Assembly: GCA_019914945.1 (NCBI GenBank) | Contig: CM034104.1 | Coordinates: 14,372,046-14,436,045, forward strand | Source of the DNA: Typha latifolia | Taxonomy: Eukaryota > Streptophyta > Magnoliopsida > Poales > Typhaceae | Length of the DNA stretch: 64,000 nucleotides | Reading direction: 5' to 3' | In this document: positions 1 to 12,750 of the stretch, in pieces | Position numbering within the stretch: the stretch's first letter is position 1 | Layout: every line of letters begins with the position of its first letter | Notes under the pieces: generated by a model | The model's database searches: none | The model's input: the letters and a program-made list of their open reading frames with translations, nothing else | What the model was told of the DNA's origin: nothing | Made by a program: the position numbers and the translations under genes

Positions 1-10
1 TGCTTTCCAG

Positions 11-3000
11 GTACGAGGCTGTTGAGTTGCGTGATGGCGACAAAGGGAAGTATCTTGGAAAAGGTGTCTCTAAAGCTATTAATGTTATAAATGAAAAGAT
101 CTCTCAAGCGTTAGTTGGCATGGAGCCGCTGCTTCAATCCCAGATCGATCAGGCCATGATAGATTTGGACAAGACGGAGAACAAGGCAAGATATATCATA
201 TCCACTACTTGTATGTTTGATAATTTTCATGCATATTGCTAGGCAGCTTTCTATCTTGGATTGATGCTTTTGTTGCTATGTACCCTAGTAATACCTTTTA
301 GTTGGTAAATAAGCCAAAATATAAGAGGTAACCAAAAGTTTGCAGGCTGAGCTTGGAGCAAATGCTATGTTAGCTGTGTCAATTGCTGCTTGTAAAGCTG
401 GAGCTGCTGAAAAAGAGGTACACCATGGATTCTAGAAAATGGTCATTTTCTTACTTTGTACACAATTCTTAGCTTTCACTCTTGCAGGTTCCACTGTACA
501 AACATATTGCAGATCTTTCGGGTAAAAGCAGTACCATACTTCCTGTTCCAGCAATTACAGTCATTAATGGAGGAAAGCATGCTGGCAATAGTCTGGCTGC
601 CCAAGTATGACCTATATTTATGCATGTTACGAACAGTAGATTGGCATTTTATGCTTAGAGAATATTGTGGTATAACTAATTAAATTCAATATTCTGCTAG
701 TGACTTATTAACTGGTGTGTTTGCTTCTGCTATATGCTCGTTGTTTACTTTTACTTTGGTATCTATTTGACACACTCATAACATAAATCCAAACAAAATT
801 AGCCAATGTCACGGTTACATTCTCTTTAACAAAAAGAGTAACACATACATGTAATCCTTTTCCGTGAACTAGTTCTGAAATATCGAGTGATTTACAGTCT
901 TGGAGTCAAGTTTACTTGCCAAACAATTTAGCATCTTGTTCAAGAAAAATTGCATGGATATCTTATCAGACATAGGTTGGCTGTTAATCACCTTGCAAAG
1001 TTTCTTGTCTAGAAAGTGCTTAGCATCCATAAACCACTTCCATGCTGTCTGTGTATCTTCTATTATGTCTCTCATCATTAGACTTATTTTCCTACCACAC
1101 CTAACCCATTCCAACTCTTTACTATCAACATTATTGAACATTTTTTTTTACCTGCACCACGGTTAAATAGCACATACTGGTTGTTATCTGAGTGTATCTT
1201 TGCCAGTATAAGGTCAAGTTTTCGAATCTCAGTTAGATATCCTATTGTGCAGAAAGTACTTATCTTGTTACCATGTTGGAAGGGTTCACTAACATAGAAT
1301 ATTTAATGATTATCTGTTGTTTACTCTTTGATCTGATTTGTTCTATATGTCTTCTAAATATATACTTAGATTGATAAATCATATGTTCATAGGAAATTAT
1401 GATTCTTCCAGTTGGTGCAAGTAACTTTGAGGAAGCAATGCAGATGGGTTCTGAGACTTATCATCACCTGAAGGTAGTTCTAATTCTCAATGGCCCTACT
1501 AATGGATGGGTTAAGTGATATTCTCTTTTAATTGTACATCATGTTCATGCCATTTTATTTAATTTCCAAGTTTCCAATACTTAATTGAGTAGTTATAGCA
1601 GGGTCCTTTTCGGAACATTTATTCCTCTTTACAATAGATTCAAATGCTACCAAAATTTGATGGGTATATCGTTATGTTGCTCAACTTATAAAGGATCTAA
1701 TTTTGTGTCAAATTTCAGTATACTTTACAACCTTCAATTATTATCAGCCTTATTTTCTATTTCTCATGTAGGTTTTCCATGAAGCCTATTCTCAAATTTA
1801 ACTCATGAAGTTGCTAACATTTTCCATTTATCTTTATTGTGCATCGCTAACAATATGGTGTCTGGATAGCATGCTCAGATTTATTTCCCTGACTTTTAAT
1901 ATTTGTTTGTCTTTATAGACTATTATTTCTGAGAAATATGGTTCAAATGGGTGCAACGTAGGTGATGATGGTGGACTTGCTCCTAATATCTCCAGGTACG
2001 TAACCTTCTAATTTTATCAAATTTTTTTTCAATCATTTAGCACCATGTACTATATTATTTTCAGAGAACTAGCATAAACTGCTGTGATGATGGTAAGGCT
2101 TCATAAGCCTTCCGTTCCTAGACCTGCATTAGTGGGAGCTTTTTACATGTGACACCAATAAATATAGTTAAACAGTTGCATACACCAATTGTAAACAGCT
2201 TCAGAAATTACCCAAGGTCAAGAGAGATATAGTTCTTTCACAATTAGAATAAGATCTAGCAGCCCAACAATAGCTATCACTTCACCTATTTCAAGCAATG
2301 ATTTTCTTTAAGCTGCTGAGCATGTATATTTTGATGTATCAGCATCTCTGAAGGCTTGGATCTTGTTATTGAGGCAATTGACAGAGCTGGATATATTGGA
2401 AGAATCAAGTTGGCAATTGATGTTGCTGCCACTAACTTTTGCATTGGTAAGTATGAAACCTTTTGCACAACTTTGTATTTTATCACATTGAAAAAAGATT
2501 AAAATCTTCAAGAAATTGTTGATGGTCTTTCAATGACCATTTAGTCGTTGCCCGTGCATCATGTTCATTCATTGTTTGTAATATTCGTAAGTTCTGCTCG
2601 AACATGCATGTGAATTATAGAGCATGTATATGTACGGAAGGCACCGGAATTCATTAAGTGAACTTATAATATATCTCCATCCTGACCAGGAAAGAAATAT
2701 GATTTGGACTTCAAGTCACCACATAAATCAGGACAGAACTTCAAGACAGGAGATGATATGATTGAGATGTACACCCAACTCTGTTCAGGTAGTGAAAGAT
2801 CATTATTTTTTCGACTGTCACTTCTTTGAACAGGCCTTATAATTATGTTGTCATTCTATATCAGAATATCCACTTGTATCTGTTGAGCAGCCATTTGACA
2901 AGGATGATTGGGAGCATACGAAATTATTCACTACTCTTGGGTTATGTCAGGTGCAGATCATGTTTCTGATTATTTCTAGGTTAAGATAGCAGCTCATGCC

Positions 3001-4236
3001 TATGTTTGCAGGTTGTTGGAGATGACCTCTTGATGTCAAACCATAAACGCATAGAGCGGGCAATAAATGAGTATGCTTGCAATGCCCTTCTTCTTAAGGT
3101 ACTTCCATCTAAATTAGGCTTGGTACTTTTGGACACATTTCAACATGAGTATGCAATACATTTGGAGAAAACCAATTATTTCCTGATCTATATGGTGCTA
3201 GATATAGGCCTTCATTGTTAGATCTTACCAGAATCTTTTCTTTCTTTCGTTTCTTCTTTGGGGTTAAATATCTGAATCTTTTCATGGACAACCTCTCCAG
3301 TAATTTGCATACATCTACCTTTCTCAAACTGGAAAGATGTGCACTAGATGCCCTTCAGTTTGGGGGCAATGCTCTGCTCCTCATAATAACAGATGAAGTT
3401 TTTCTGCAGATATATCTTTTTTCTCATTTTATTTATTAAAGAGATCATGCATATCCAGGTAAATCAGGTTGGAACTGTTACAGAAGCTATAGAAGTTGTG
3501 AAGCAGGCAAAGGATGCTCATTGGGGGGTGATGATATCGCATAGATGTGGAGAGACAGAAGATTCTTTCATTGCTGATTTAGCAGTTGGTCTAGCTGCTG
3601 CACAGATCAAAGCTGGAGCCCCTTGTCGTGGGGAACGGCTTGCTAAGTACAATCAGGTTCTTTACTTCATATATCTGATCTTTCTTTCTTTGTTTGAGAT
3701 TAGAATTATCAAATATAAATTAATGGCGGCAAGCTATTCTAGTGACCTAAGAGAAATTGTGTAATTGTGTTGTATTCATATCACGGTAGAGAAGGTTTTG
3801 CATTCCCTCTGTCTCTCAATGCGATCAATGAGATTATAACAAAAAGAATAGGGAAAACATGATCTTTGAGCCTGTGCATGGGGTAAACTGGGCTAGTTTT
3901 GTGGATAATGCTGGTATCTCTGACCAGATTTTGGACTGATGGGATATCTGAAATTTCAGTTCTCCAAGTCGTCAACATTGTGTTTGTCTATTTGTGGTTA
4001 GGTGGAAGGGTCCACTGAATACACATGATTGTCAAAAACAACACACCACAGACACACACAGAAATACCTGATGCTAATGTTTACTAAATAGATCATCTCG
4101 AATAGAATACTTCATGTCTCTCAGGTGGTTTCTCAGGATTCCTTTTTTTTTTTTTTTGGTTCTCCAGCTACTCAGAATAGAGGAAGAACTAGGAAGTGAA
4201 GCTGTTTATGCAGGAGACAACTGGAGATCACCATGA
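11..4236 (+). CDS. ENO3: Cytosolic enolase, ENO3/ENOC type (5' partial)
   Basis: Enolase interconverts 2-phosphoglycerate and phosphoenolpyruvate in glycolysis; the closest match by eye is the divergent plant cytosolic ENO3 clade. Exons: 11-185, 346-417, 488-604, 1393-1473, 1919-1995, 2343-2446, 2690-2788, 2865-2950, 3012-3098, 3459-3656, 4168-4236; about 387 residues, with the N-terminal exon(s) outside the window. Visible motifs: GGKHAGN loop, QEIMILP (yeast Glu168 position), [10 protein letters not shown] (metal Asp), [11 protein letters not shown] (metal Glu), [10 protein letters not shown] (metal Asp), ALLLKVNQVGT (catalytic Lys), [11 protein letters not shown] and [17 protein letters not shown]. 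The yeast Glu211 position reads VGDDGG instead of VGDEGG. The first visible intron has a GC donor at 186. All other junctions are GT-AG and phase-consistent. Family assignment is firm; whether it is catalytically active is open. Confidence 0.95.
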
Positions 4237-5114
4237 GCATACTACATCTTTTTCTTTCCAGTGCTACAGTTTCTTCCTTGTATGTAATGTAGTACGAGCT
4301 ATAGTGCTCATTGTTCGTGCTGTTCATGCCTTGGTTTCTGTTTTGACGTCTCGTGTTGGTGGAGACATATGAGAAGGTTGGACAGGATGTCTCGGTGTCC
4401 TTTTGGTAGGAAAAATTCTCTTAATGATGTAAAAACAACTGCTTTTGCGAACATTGAGACTGTAATGCTGCAATTGGTAGCTTATTTCATGTCATACATT
4501 TGGACGAAATAGTTCACAAGTCTTGCCCAGTTGGGTCATGCAAATGTTCAGTCAATTGGTTCTAGTACGTTAACTTGCTTAGTTGTACCTCGAATATTAT
4601 GGTTAATTTAGGATTTTGGACCAATTGGTTCATTACAGCGACTCATTGTTTTGAGGACTTTATACTGCCCGTCTTAGGTCTGGTTTGAAACTGATAATTG
4701 TGAAATAAGACAATGAATCATTCTGTCAAATAAGTCGATATTGATTACTGAATGACGTTTTGTCCAAAAGAAAAGCTGCTGCTGGAAATGGATCTGGTGA
4801 ATTCCAGTCTCACATTGACAAAATAGGCTGGGCTTACTCAATAAAGCAATGCAACTTCCATCATGAGCAATAGAGATGAGCCATCAGCTCCTTACTCATA
4901 GCACTTCATAGAGATTGATATTGTAGCTAGGTAGAGACATCAATGGATGTGTCTGATAGGAATTATAAATGAGCATATTGGAAGTTAACGCACAACATGG
5001 ATTCCAGAAAGGTAAATTAAATTATAAAAAGATAAGAGAGGAAAAACTACCGGTTAAATTACATAAACATGAACACCCAAACAAATATAGAAATAGAACT
5101 AGTTACCAATGGGC
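4237..5114. other. Intergenic, 3' flanks of enolase and PCNA
   Basis: Space between two convergent genes. It should hold the 3' UTR of the enolase (T-rich tract following the stop) and of PCNA. I see no reading frame or repeat of note. Confidence 0.6.
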
Positions 5115-6235
<1,121 letters not shown>

Positions 6236-6392
6236 TCACTTATCTTCTCCTTGCATTGTGCTATCAGGTGCCAAAAGGCGGGAGAAAGAATGAAAGGAGG
6301 TGCAGGACAAGGGAAACGAGGATGGCTGGCATCTATTGAAAATAATTATAATAAAAAAGAGAGGGCAAACTGTTTCCCAGCCTTTCAGAAAT

Positions 6393-6420
6393 TTTGGCGG
6401 GAGGTTGATTTCTTCCCGCC
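6393..6420 (-). promoter_or_regulatory. Paired, inverted E2F sites upstream of PCNA
   Basis: On the + strand TTTGGCGGGA lies at 6393-6402 and TTCCCGCC at 6413-6420, two E2F consensus cores in opposite orientation 10 bp apart. They sit 182-209 bp before the PCNA start codon. E2F sites of this type are known in plant PCNA promoters; their use here is inferred. Confidence 0.75.
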
Positions 6421-7106
6421 ATAACTCAAAGAATTATGATGGCCTCTTCGCCAAAGCAAATAATTAAGCATAATCAAGAATAATAATTCAAAGCTGACAG
6501 CCAAAAAACAAAAACAAAAACAAAAAAAAATAAAAATAAAAGGGAAAAAAAAGAGATATAGGATAAAAGGATATATCAGTCTCATACTCTTACATGAATT
6601 GGACTCAATCCAATTAAAACGCATTCTCCCGATGCTTGGTGGACTTAAACGCAGTCAAACAAACATAACGTGGAACTTGGAAGGCACTTAAAATGCGTAG
6701 CATGAGAGGGCAAGTGTGAAAAATGTAACACGAGTACATGAAGCCATAAGATAGGTAGCATTTCCATCACATTTCATGGGAATTAAAGATGACGGATATG
6801 TCCATAGACAACCCGAACCATTTCATCAACCAAAAAGCGAATATCCTACTGCCACTGATAATTAACAGTCCGCTGACCTCTGGAAAATAGGACGCAAACA
6901 TAGTTCTGCACTAAGTTTAATGCAAATGTCTGATGGAAGTAACTGATATCAAAGATCAAATTTAGGGTTCGGTAAAGCGATAAATCCTGAAGCCCTGATT
7001 GCTCAACAGCAGAACAATTAGAAAGGCTAAAAACAGTGGAGCATAACCTTATGATAATGAGGTGGTAAACTGATGGATAAATCCACTTCAAAGAAGAAAA
7101 ACAATT
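6421..7106. other. Intergenic between PCNA and WLIM2
   Basis: It holds the distal PCNA upstream region, an A-rich tract at about 6505-6560, and the presumed 3' UTR of WLIM2. No gene seen. Confidence 0.5.
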
Positions 7107-9940
7107 TCATGGATCTGTCGCGGCTGAAGCTGTTGTCCGCTTGACTGAAGCACACTTAATTAGATGATTGTAGCTTCCCTTCTCCTTGAAAAGCTGGGAG
7201 AAATGATGCTTGCAGTAGAGGATACCTTCCAAAGCTGCATAATTAGAAGGAGATATGCCACAGCCTCCATGGAAGCATTTGAAGCAGGACTTGTGATATG
7301 CCTTTTCCTCAACTGTCACCTGCATCGTAACAAGGCAATGCAACATCATCCAATAATCAGAATGGTGAGTGCAAATGCTCCCAACTGCAGAAAAAAGCAA
7401 CTAGAAATTGAAGTTATTATCCTGCAGCAGTAAAAAAATATTAATATACGAATGGACTAAGAGAAATATCCCCACAAAGTATGTAGTTAGGATATAAATC
7501 TGCAGGGATGCTGTTGTTGTGTTTATGTAGGATGGTATATACACAGAAACCCTTGACCCTGATCTAGTCGCAAACACACATGTTTGAAGGGCTACAAAAT
7601 AATTAAATGGCTATTCTATCCTTTTTGTTAAAGGGGTCGGGTTGAAACATTTTCTTTGTGATAAGGTGCACTCGTATATGGAATACTTATATTCATATCA
7701 TAAAAGATCATAAGGCAAAGATTTAAAGAAGAAACAAAAGTGAATAGATTTCAGAACTGAGAAGTGCTCGGGATTTAGCTAAGCCAGAGAAACAATAATA
7801 TAAATGGGGTATAAGAGCAATCGAGATGATATTAGCCACTAGAAAAGATATTCTTGTATCAGGAATATATCCCTGTGCTTAATGCTCAGGTAGACCTCAA
7901 TCCAGAAGAAAATAAAGAAAGCCCACCAACTGTGGTCAACTATTCTCTTGCTCAAAATGGAAGTACAACAGGGCTGCTATGATTTTCATATTTGAGCAGA
8001 AATTTGGTACAGAATTTATGCTATTCACTTTCCCCAGTGATGAAGAATTGCATCCTTGAGATTTCTAACAACCTTCTCACTATAAGCATTTTCCCAATAA
8101 TATGGACATATGAAGTTGCTCAGTCACTTCTGGAACTTTGATGATTTAATCAGCCATATGCCTGTCCTCATTCTTTCTGTAGACTGCTTGACTTATTCAT
8201 CTTAGGTCTGGTTCATATTTGAAAGTTAAAACATAAAACACAGAAAGAATAGAGACCATCAACCCATGCATTAATCTAGAATAGGATTTTCTACATGGAT
8301 GAATTCTAGGGACATGGAATATCATCATAAGCAGTTGAGTTATATGGAGAGAACCATAGGTAATTGTTGAAACACAGAAAGAAAGAATAGAGACCATCAA
8401 CCCATGCATTAATCTAGAATAGGATTTTCTACATGGATGAATTCTAGGGGCATGGAATATCATCATAAGCAGTTGAGTTATATGGATAGAACAATAAGTA
8501 ATTGTTGACCAGACAATAGTTGAGCATCTAAGAGTAGTAGATCAGCGATTTGATACTACCTAGCATGGGATTTATAAGGGATATTTCATTCAGACCACTC
8601 TTAGGATATACTAATACGTAAAAATGAAAATAGACAAGAAATAATTGTGGCTAAATATTGAAATTTACAGAGCAATCATCAAATAAATACAGGCACATTT
8701 GAAGCAAACAGTTATAAGAAAATAGAACAAACAACATTCTATGGTCAAACCTTTTCAAGAGGATATGCTGTTTTGCCACAAGTGGCACATTTTTCTTGTG
8801 TCCCTGAAAACATGCTGGCAGCTTTGCTGGGAGACCTAGTCTGGAGTTGAGACATGTTAGACGGGCTTAGCAAAATGCAGAAACAATCATATGAAAAACA
8901 GCAGTGCAAGTGCGCAACAGTAAACTCACCAGTTCAGGAGTTAATTTTTCAGCTGATTTTGCAGCTGTGAAGGAGAAAAGGATGCAATGGAATCAAGAAT
9001 CTATACTAGCAATATATAGCTATAGGGAAGAACCTTGGTAATGAAATCTTACGTGATTGAAAGCTTTTGTTATAGCTTCCTGTCTCCTTGAAGAGCTGCT
9101 CGAAATGAGGCTTGCAGTACAGAACTCCTTCGAATGAAGAGTAATTACTCAGCTGACAACAAAGGAAAGCAGGTTAGATAATGGTCCAATTCCTAGTGAC
9201 AGAATATCACACAATCACTACAATGATTAAGTATCAGCTTGTTCCAGAGATTTAGTTCACCATGCTACGTACACAATACTCTCATTCACTAGCAATCACA
9301 AAAGAGACTGCATTATAACAATAACACGGTTAACCTATACGAGCGACATGTGATTCCTTTCGTTGGTTTATAGAGATTTATTATTCGTACTGTCATGGAA
9401 ACATCCTGCACATAAATAATAAGTTCATCACTCTTTCTTGCTATTATTGTTCTTACTTCCATCCATCAAGGGTAGCAATAATAGTATAAGAATGTGATCA
9501 AAACAGCAATAATATCGATGCTGGTGTATAGTTGAGGATAAATTTCCCCATAATGATGCATAAGTAGATCCTCTGGGAACGTCTTAAAAACTAAAGAATT
9601 ATTCGATCACTCCCTATGGAGATCAAAATATTCATCTAATTGTACGGCGCGGAGAATGATCCCATTCTTCTTAGATCATCTCCAATCAAGAAATCAGGAC
9701 AGCAGTTCGTTCTTAAGATAGGCTACAAATCGTGATATATAGAAATATACTCGCCGATCTCATCGAGAAATGAAAGAAAGGTTGGGGGAGGGTAGGAGAT
9801 TGAACCTGGAGGGTCTTTTTGCAGTGATTGCACTTGAAGCAAGACTTGTGGAATGCATTCCCGTCGGAGTTCAACTGGTCCATCAGGTACACCGTCTTCT
9901 CGCACACCTTGCACTTCTGCGTCGTCCCGGTGAATGCCAT
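7107..9940 (-). CDS. WLIM2: Two-LIM-domain actin-bundling protein, WLIM2 type
   Basis: Plant LIM proteins bind and bundle actin filaments and can enter the nucleus. Exons in coding order: 9940-9806, 9152-9053, 8964-8930, 8840-8751, 7319-7107, giving 190 residues. LIM1 ligands are C10, C13, H31, C34, C37, C40, C58 and H61. LIM2 ligands are C108, C111, H129, C132, C135, C140, C156 and H159. Both follow the CX2CX17H pattern, with the second domain using CX4CX15CX2H. The linker PAKSAEKLTPELTRSPSK and the SGTQEKCATCGKTAYPLEKV motif are typical of the WLIM2 subgroup. A 35-nt exon encodes 12 linker residues. The tail after LIM2 is short (ending SAATDP). The last intron (7320-8750) carries a tandem duplication. 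Confidence 0.95.
8239..8508. repeat. Tandem duplication, about 138-bp period, two copies
   Basis: Copy 1 is about 8239-8370 and copy 2 about 8375-8508. The core AGAGACCATC recurs at 8251 and 8389, and AGTTGAG at 8333 and 8471, both a 138-bp shift, with only a few substitutions and a 4-bp GAAA indel. It lies within the last WLIM2 intron. Confidence 0.9.
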
Positions 9941-10220
9941 CGTCTTCCTTCCTTCCTTCCTTCTTTTACGGATCTCCTCCTCCTCGCACTTTGTAGATCT
10001 ATCTAAATGATCTGTAACCCAGCAAGAGGGCCGAAGAAATGGGTTTCTGCGCTCTTCTTCTCTGTTCCGCGACGAAAGGGAAAATATGGAAAGGTAAAGG
10101 GAAAGAGGAGGAGATGATGGCCACCGCGAGACGTGCTAAAAAGCATCATCGCGTCTCAGCAAGTTGGATCCGGTAAGGGTGTCGAGATAGGAGATTCGTG
10201 CGCTGAGATTTTGGGTAAGA

Positions 10221-10228
10221 CCACGTGG
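10221..10228. promoter_or_regulatory. Perfect G-box (CCACGTGG) in a divergent promoter region
   Basis: The palindrome CCACGTGG lies between two divergent genes, 281 bp upstream of the WLIM2 start and 666 bp upstream of the MEE59-like start. G-boxes bind bZIP and bHLH factors; function here is inferred. The rest of 9941-10893 holds leader DNA for both genes. Confidence 0.45.
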
Positions 10229-10893
10229 GTCACTCTGCCGTCTATTAGCCCTATCCGTTACTTCTATTTCCTCGATCAGACAGCGGATCGTGTTTGTAGT
10301 CGTTGGGTGGTCTGGCCCACCCCCTTTTTTTTCTTTTCTAAATCCGAGAAAATATAATCTTTCGATAGGTTCACGTTCCCGTTGATTAGTTCCGTCGCTG
10401 CTGCAAGAGTGGGGGCCTCTCGGTGGAGAAGCGTAGTTTGGTAGAAAAGGAAAAAGGAATTTAAAACCCAGAAATTAAGCGCTGGCAACGTGATTGGATA
10501 GGATAGTCCCTCTTGGCGGATACAGCGCCGACAGCGGGGATTATTCCACTTCCAATAATTTTATTAATTCCATTATAAAAAATCACCCAACAAATTCCGG
10601 TTTTATTATCACTGGTCGGATTATTAGTTCACACTTGGGATTGTTATCTTCTACTATGGTTTAGTTAAATGTCTGTGACGTGACAATAGTCTCTTATCCA
10701 CTGCTGGCGACTAACCACCAATCATATTCAATTTTGCGATAAGAATTGGGAGATTTTTTTTTTTGCTTTTCCTCCCAGTGCCAGATATTTTGAGATAATG
10801 AGGTCGATCACCACTAGGCACTAGCCCGATATATATGCGAATATCTTGGAGCAAGCGAAGATGTTAGATTGGAGGAGAATTAATTGAGAGAAT

Positions 10894-11648
10894 ATGTCAA
10901 GGCCGGATCGGAGCGACGCGCACCTGCCACCGGAGGAGGAGGCGCAGAGAGAGGCGGAGACGCGCGAGTACTTCGACGGCATCGGACCCAAACGCCACAC
11001 CAAGCCGTCTCGTAGCGAGTATTCCTCTGTCTATGCCGATGCTCTACTTCCATCAGACCGTGACTCCATCCCCGAGCTCGACAAGCTTCGCGAACTCGAG
11101 TCCCATCCCGAGGTTCTAATTCTCCTCTATTATTTCTTCGCCTTAATAAAATAATATATATTTTTTCTAAAAAAAATGTTTTGTCTTATAAATTGGAGTT
11201 GGTTTCTCGTAGAAATTAGTCTGTGATGGGAGCAAGGCGGTAGAGGAATACGTTGAGACGGAGTACTACGAGGATCTCAACTGCGTCGATAAGCAGCACC
11301 ACACGGTACGGTACCCTTCGTGCTCCTTTAACTATAGATATCATGCATATGTATTCACCGATGTTTCTGCAGACTGGGACAGGTTTCATCGGTATGGGTA
11401 AATCCAACGGTAGCTGCTTTAAGCTTACGCCAGAGATGGATACATCATCAGACTGTCATGTTTGCTGCAATGGAAACCCGGCAACAAACGACTGGATCCC
11501 ATCTGCTGATACGGTAGGATAATTGAGATCCTAAACTATTTCTTATGTTTTACTAGACTTCCTCTGCCACTGCCATTAGTGGTCGCAGTTTTCTTCTTAT
11601 TTTCAGGTGATTCCAACTTCACACAAGCCCAACAGAAGCGATAACTGA
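10894..11648 (+). CDS. MEE59: Small conserved plant protein, MEE59-like
   Basis: Four exons: 10894-11112, 11213-11305, 11373-11513, 11607-11648, encoding 164 residues. Every junction is GT-AG and phase 0. The N-terminus is charged (MSRPDRSDAHLPPEEEAQRE), followed by EYFDGIGPKRHTKPSRSEYS. The middle has a Glu/Tyr-rich EEYVETEYYEDLNCVDKQHH. A Cys-containing stretch, SSDCHVCCNGNPATNDWIP, sits near the C-terminus. No signal peptide, membrane segment or catalytic motif is apparent. The layout resembles the plant family annotated as maternal effect embryo arrest 59, recalled from memory; biochemical role unknown. The gene model itself is much firmer than the name. Confidence 0.75.
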
Positions 11649-12750
11649 ATTTTGTCTATCTAATCTTCTGCGTCAATAACCGATGTCAACTGCAAATTAG
11701 TACCGCATTATCTTTCTACTTATGTAATAATAATCACTACGCGCAAGTTGAATGCAAAGTTGCCAACTTATTGCTTCGAAATTTTTGAATGTTCTTTGTT
11801 ACGTTGGCCTACTTATCGTATCAGATGTATCGAATTTCGTATTGAAAATGCATCGAAATGTGCTAATCTTGTTGTCTTTGAAAAGTCGCTTTCAGGAAAA
11901 ATAATTTTCCTCAAATAAAAACTAGCTTACAATGGTATGATGTGGAAGATCTCCCTGAAGTACTGGAGTAGATAATTGGGTATATGGATTGCTGAGGACT
12001 GCAAGTGCAAGGAATCAACCCGGATGTTTTTAGCCTTTAAAATGCTTTCATATATAGTAAGAACAAAATTAGGAGAACAAAACATTCGCAAGCCTGTAGT
12101 AGAACGGCAACGAGAACTCGAGGTCAGCCTTGTACAAATAAAAAGGAGAGGAAAAAAAAGCATCTCGGTCCAAGCTCATTATAAGGTGCACTCCATTGGC
12201 TCGAAGTTATATGCGATAGACATATAGATGCACAACTACACAAATAAGAGAAGATTCAATTTGGATAGTTTTGCAGTGAATACATGAAAACTGAACTGAG
12301 AAATAATTTATATAAAAAAACCCTGGCCAACCACAACGACTATAGCAAGTCACCAACTTAACGACGTGTCACAACCTAGTGGATCAGACTTGCAGAGAAA
12401 TGGTAGGAATCCCACAATCATTCGGAGCATATTGCCGAAAGAGAATAAATTAAAGGCAAGTGTACTTAGACTCGCTTTTCAAAAGAAACATCCCGAAGGC
12501 TCAAAAGATCATTTCGAATATACAAAAAGAATGAAAAGAATAGAAATCATACATGTGTATTATAACAAACACCCTGTAGAACTCACTTACATCAGGCATG
12601 GCATGAATATAAGGCCGAGACTCTGGCCTCCATAGAAAGCAAAATAGATGCATCGGAAATTCTGAAGCAGCAGAGAACAGTACATGGAGTATAGGCTAAC
12701 AACCATCAAAGCAAAAGACTATAAGATTATGGTAAAGATGGTCACAACCA
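11649..12750. other. Intergenic, convergent 3' ends
   Basis: AT-rich DNA between the stop codons of the MEE59-like gene and TASH3; presumably both 3' UTRs. The open frames here show no codon pattern or homology that I recognise. Confidence 0.5.

Noticed and set aside
8197..8466. Open frame with an internal peptide repeat
   Set aside because: The repetition is only the 138-bp intronic tandem duplication being translated.
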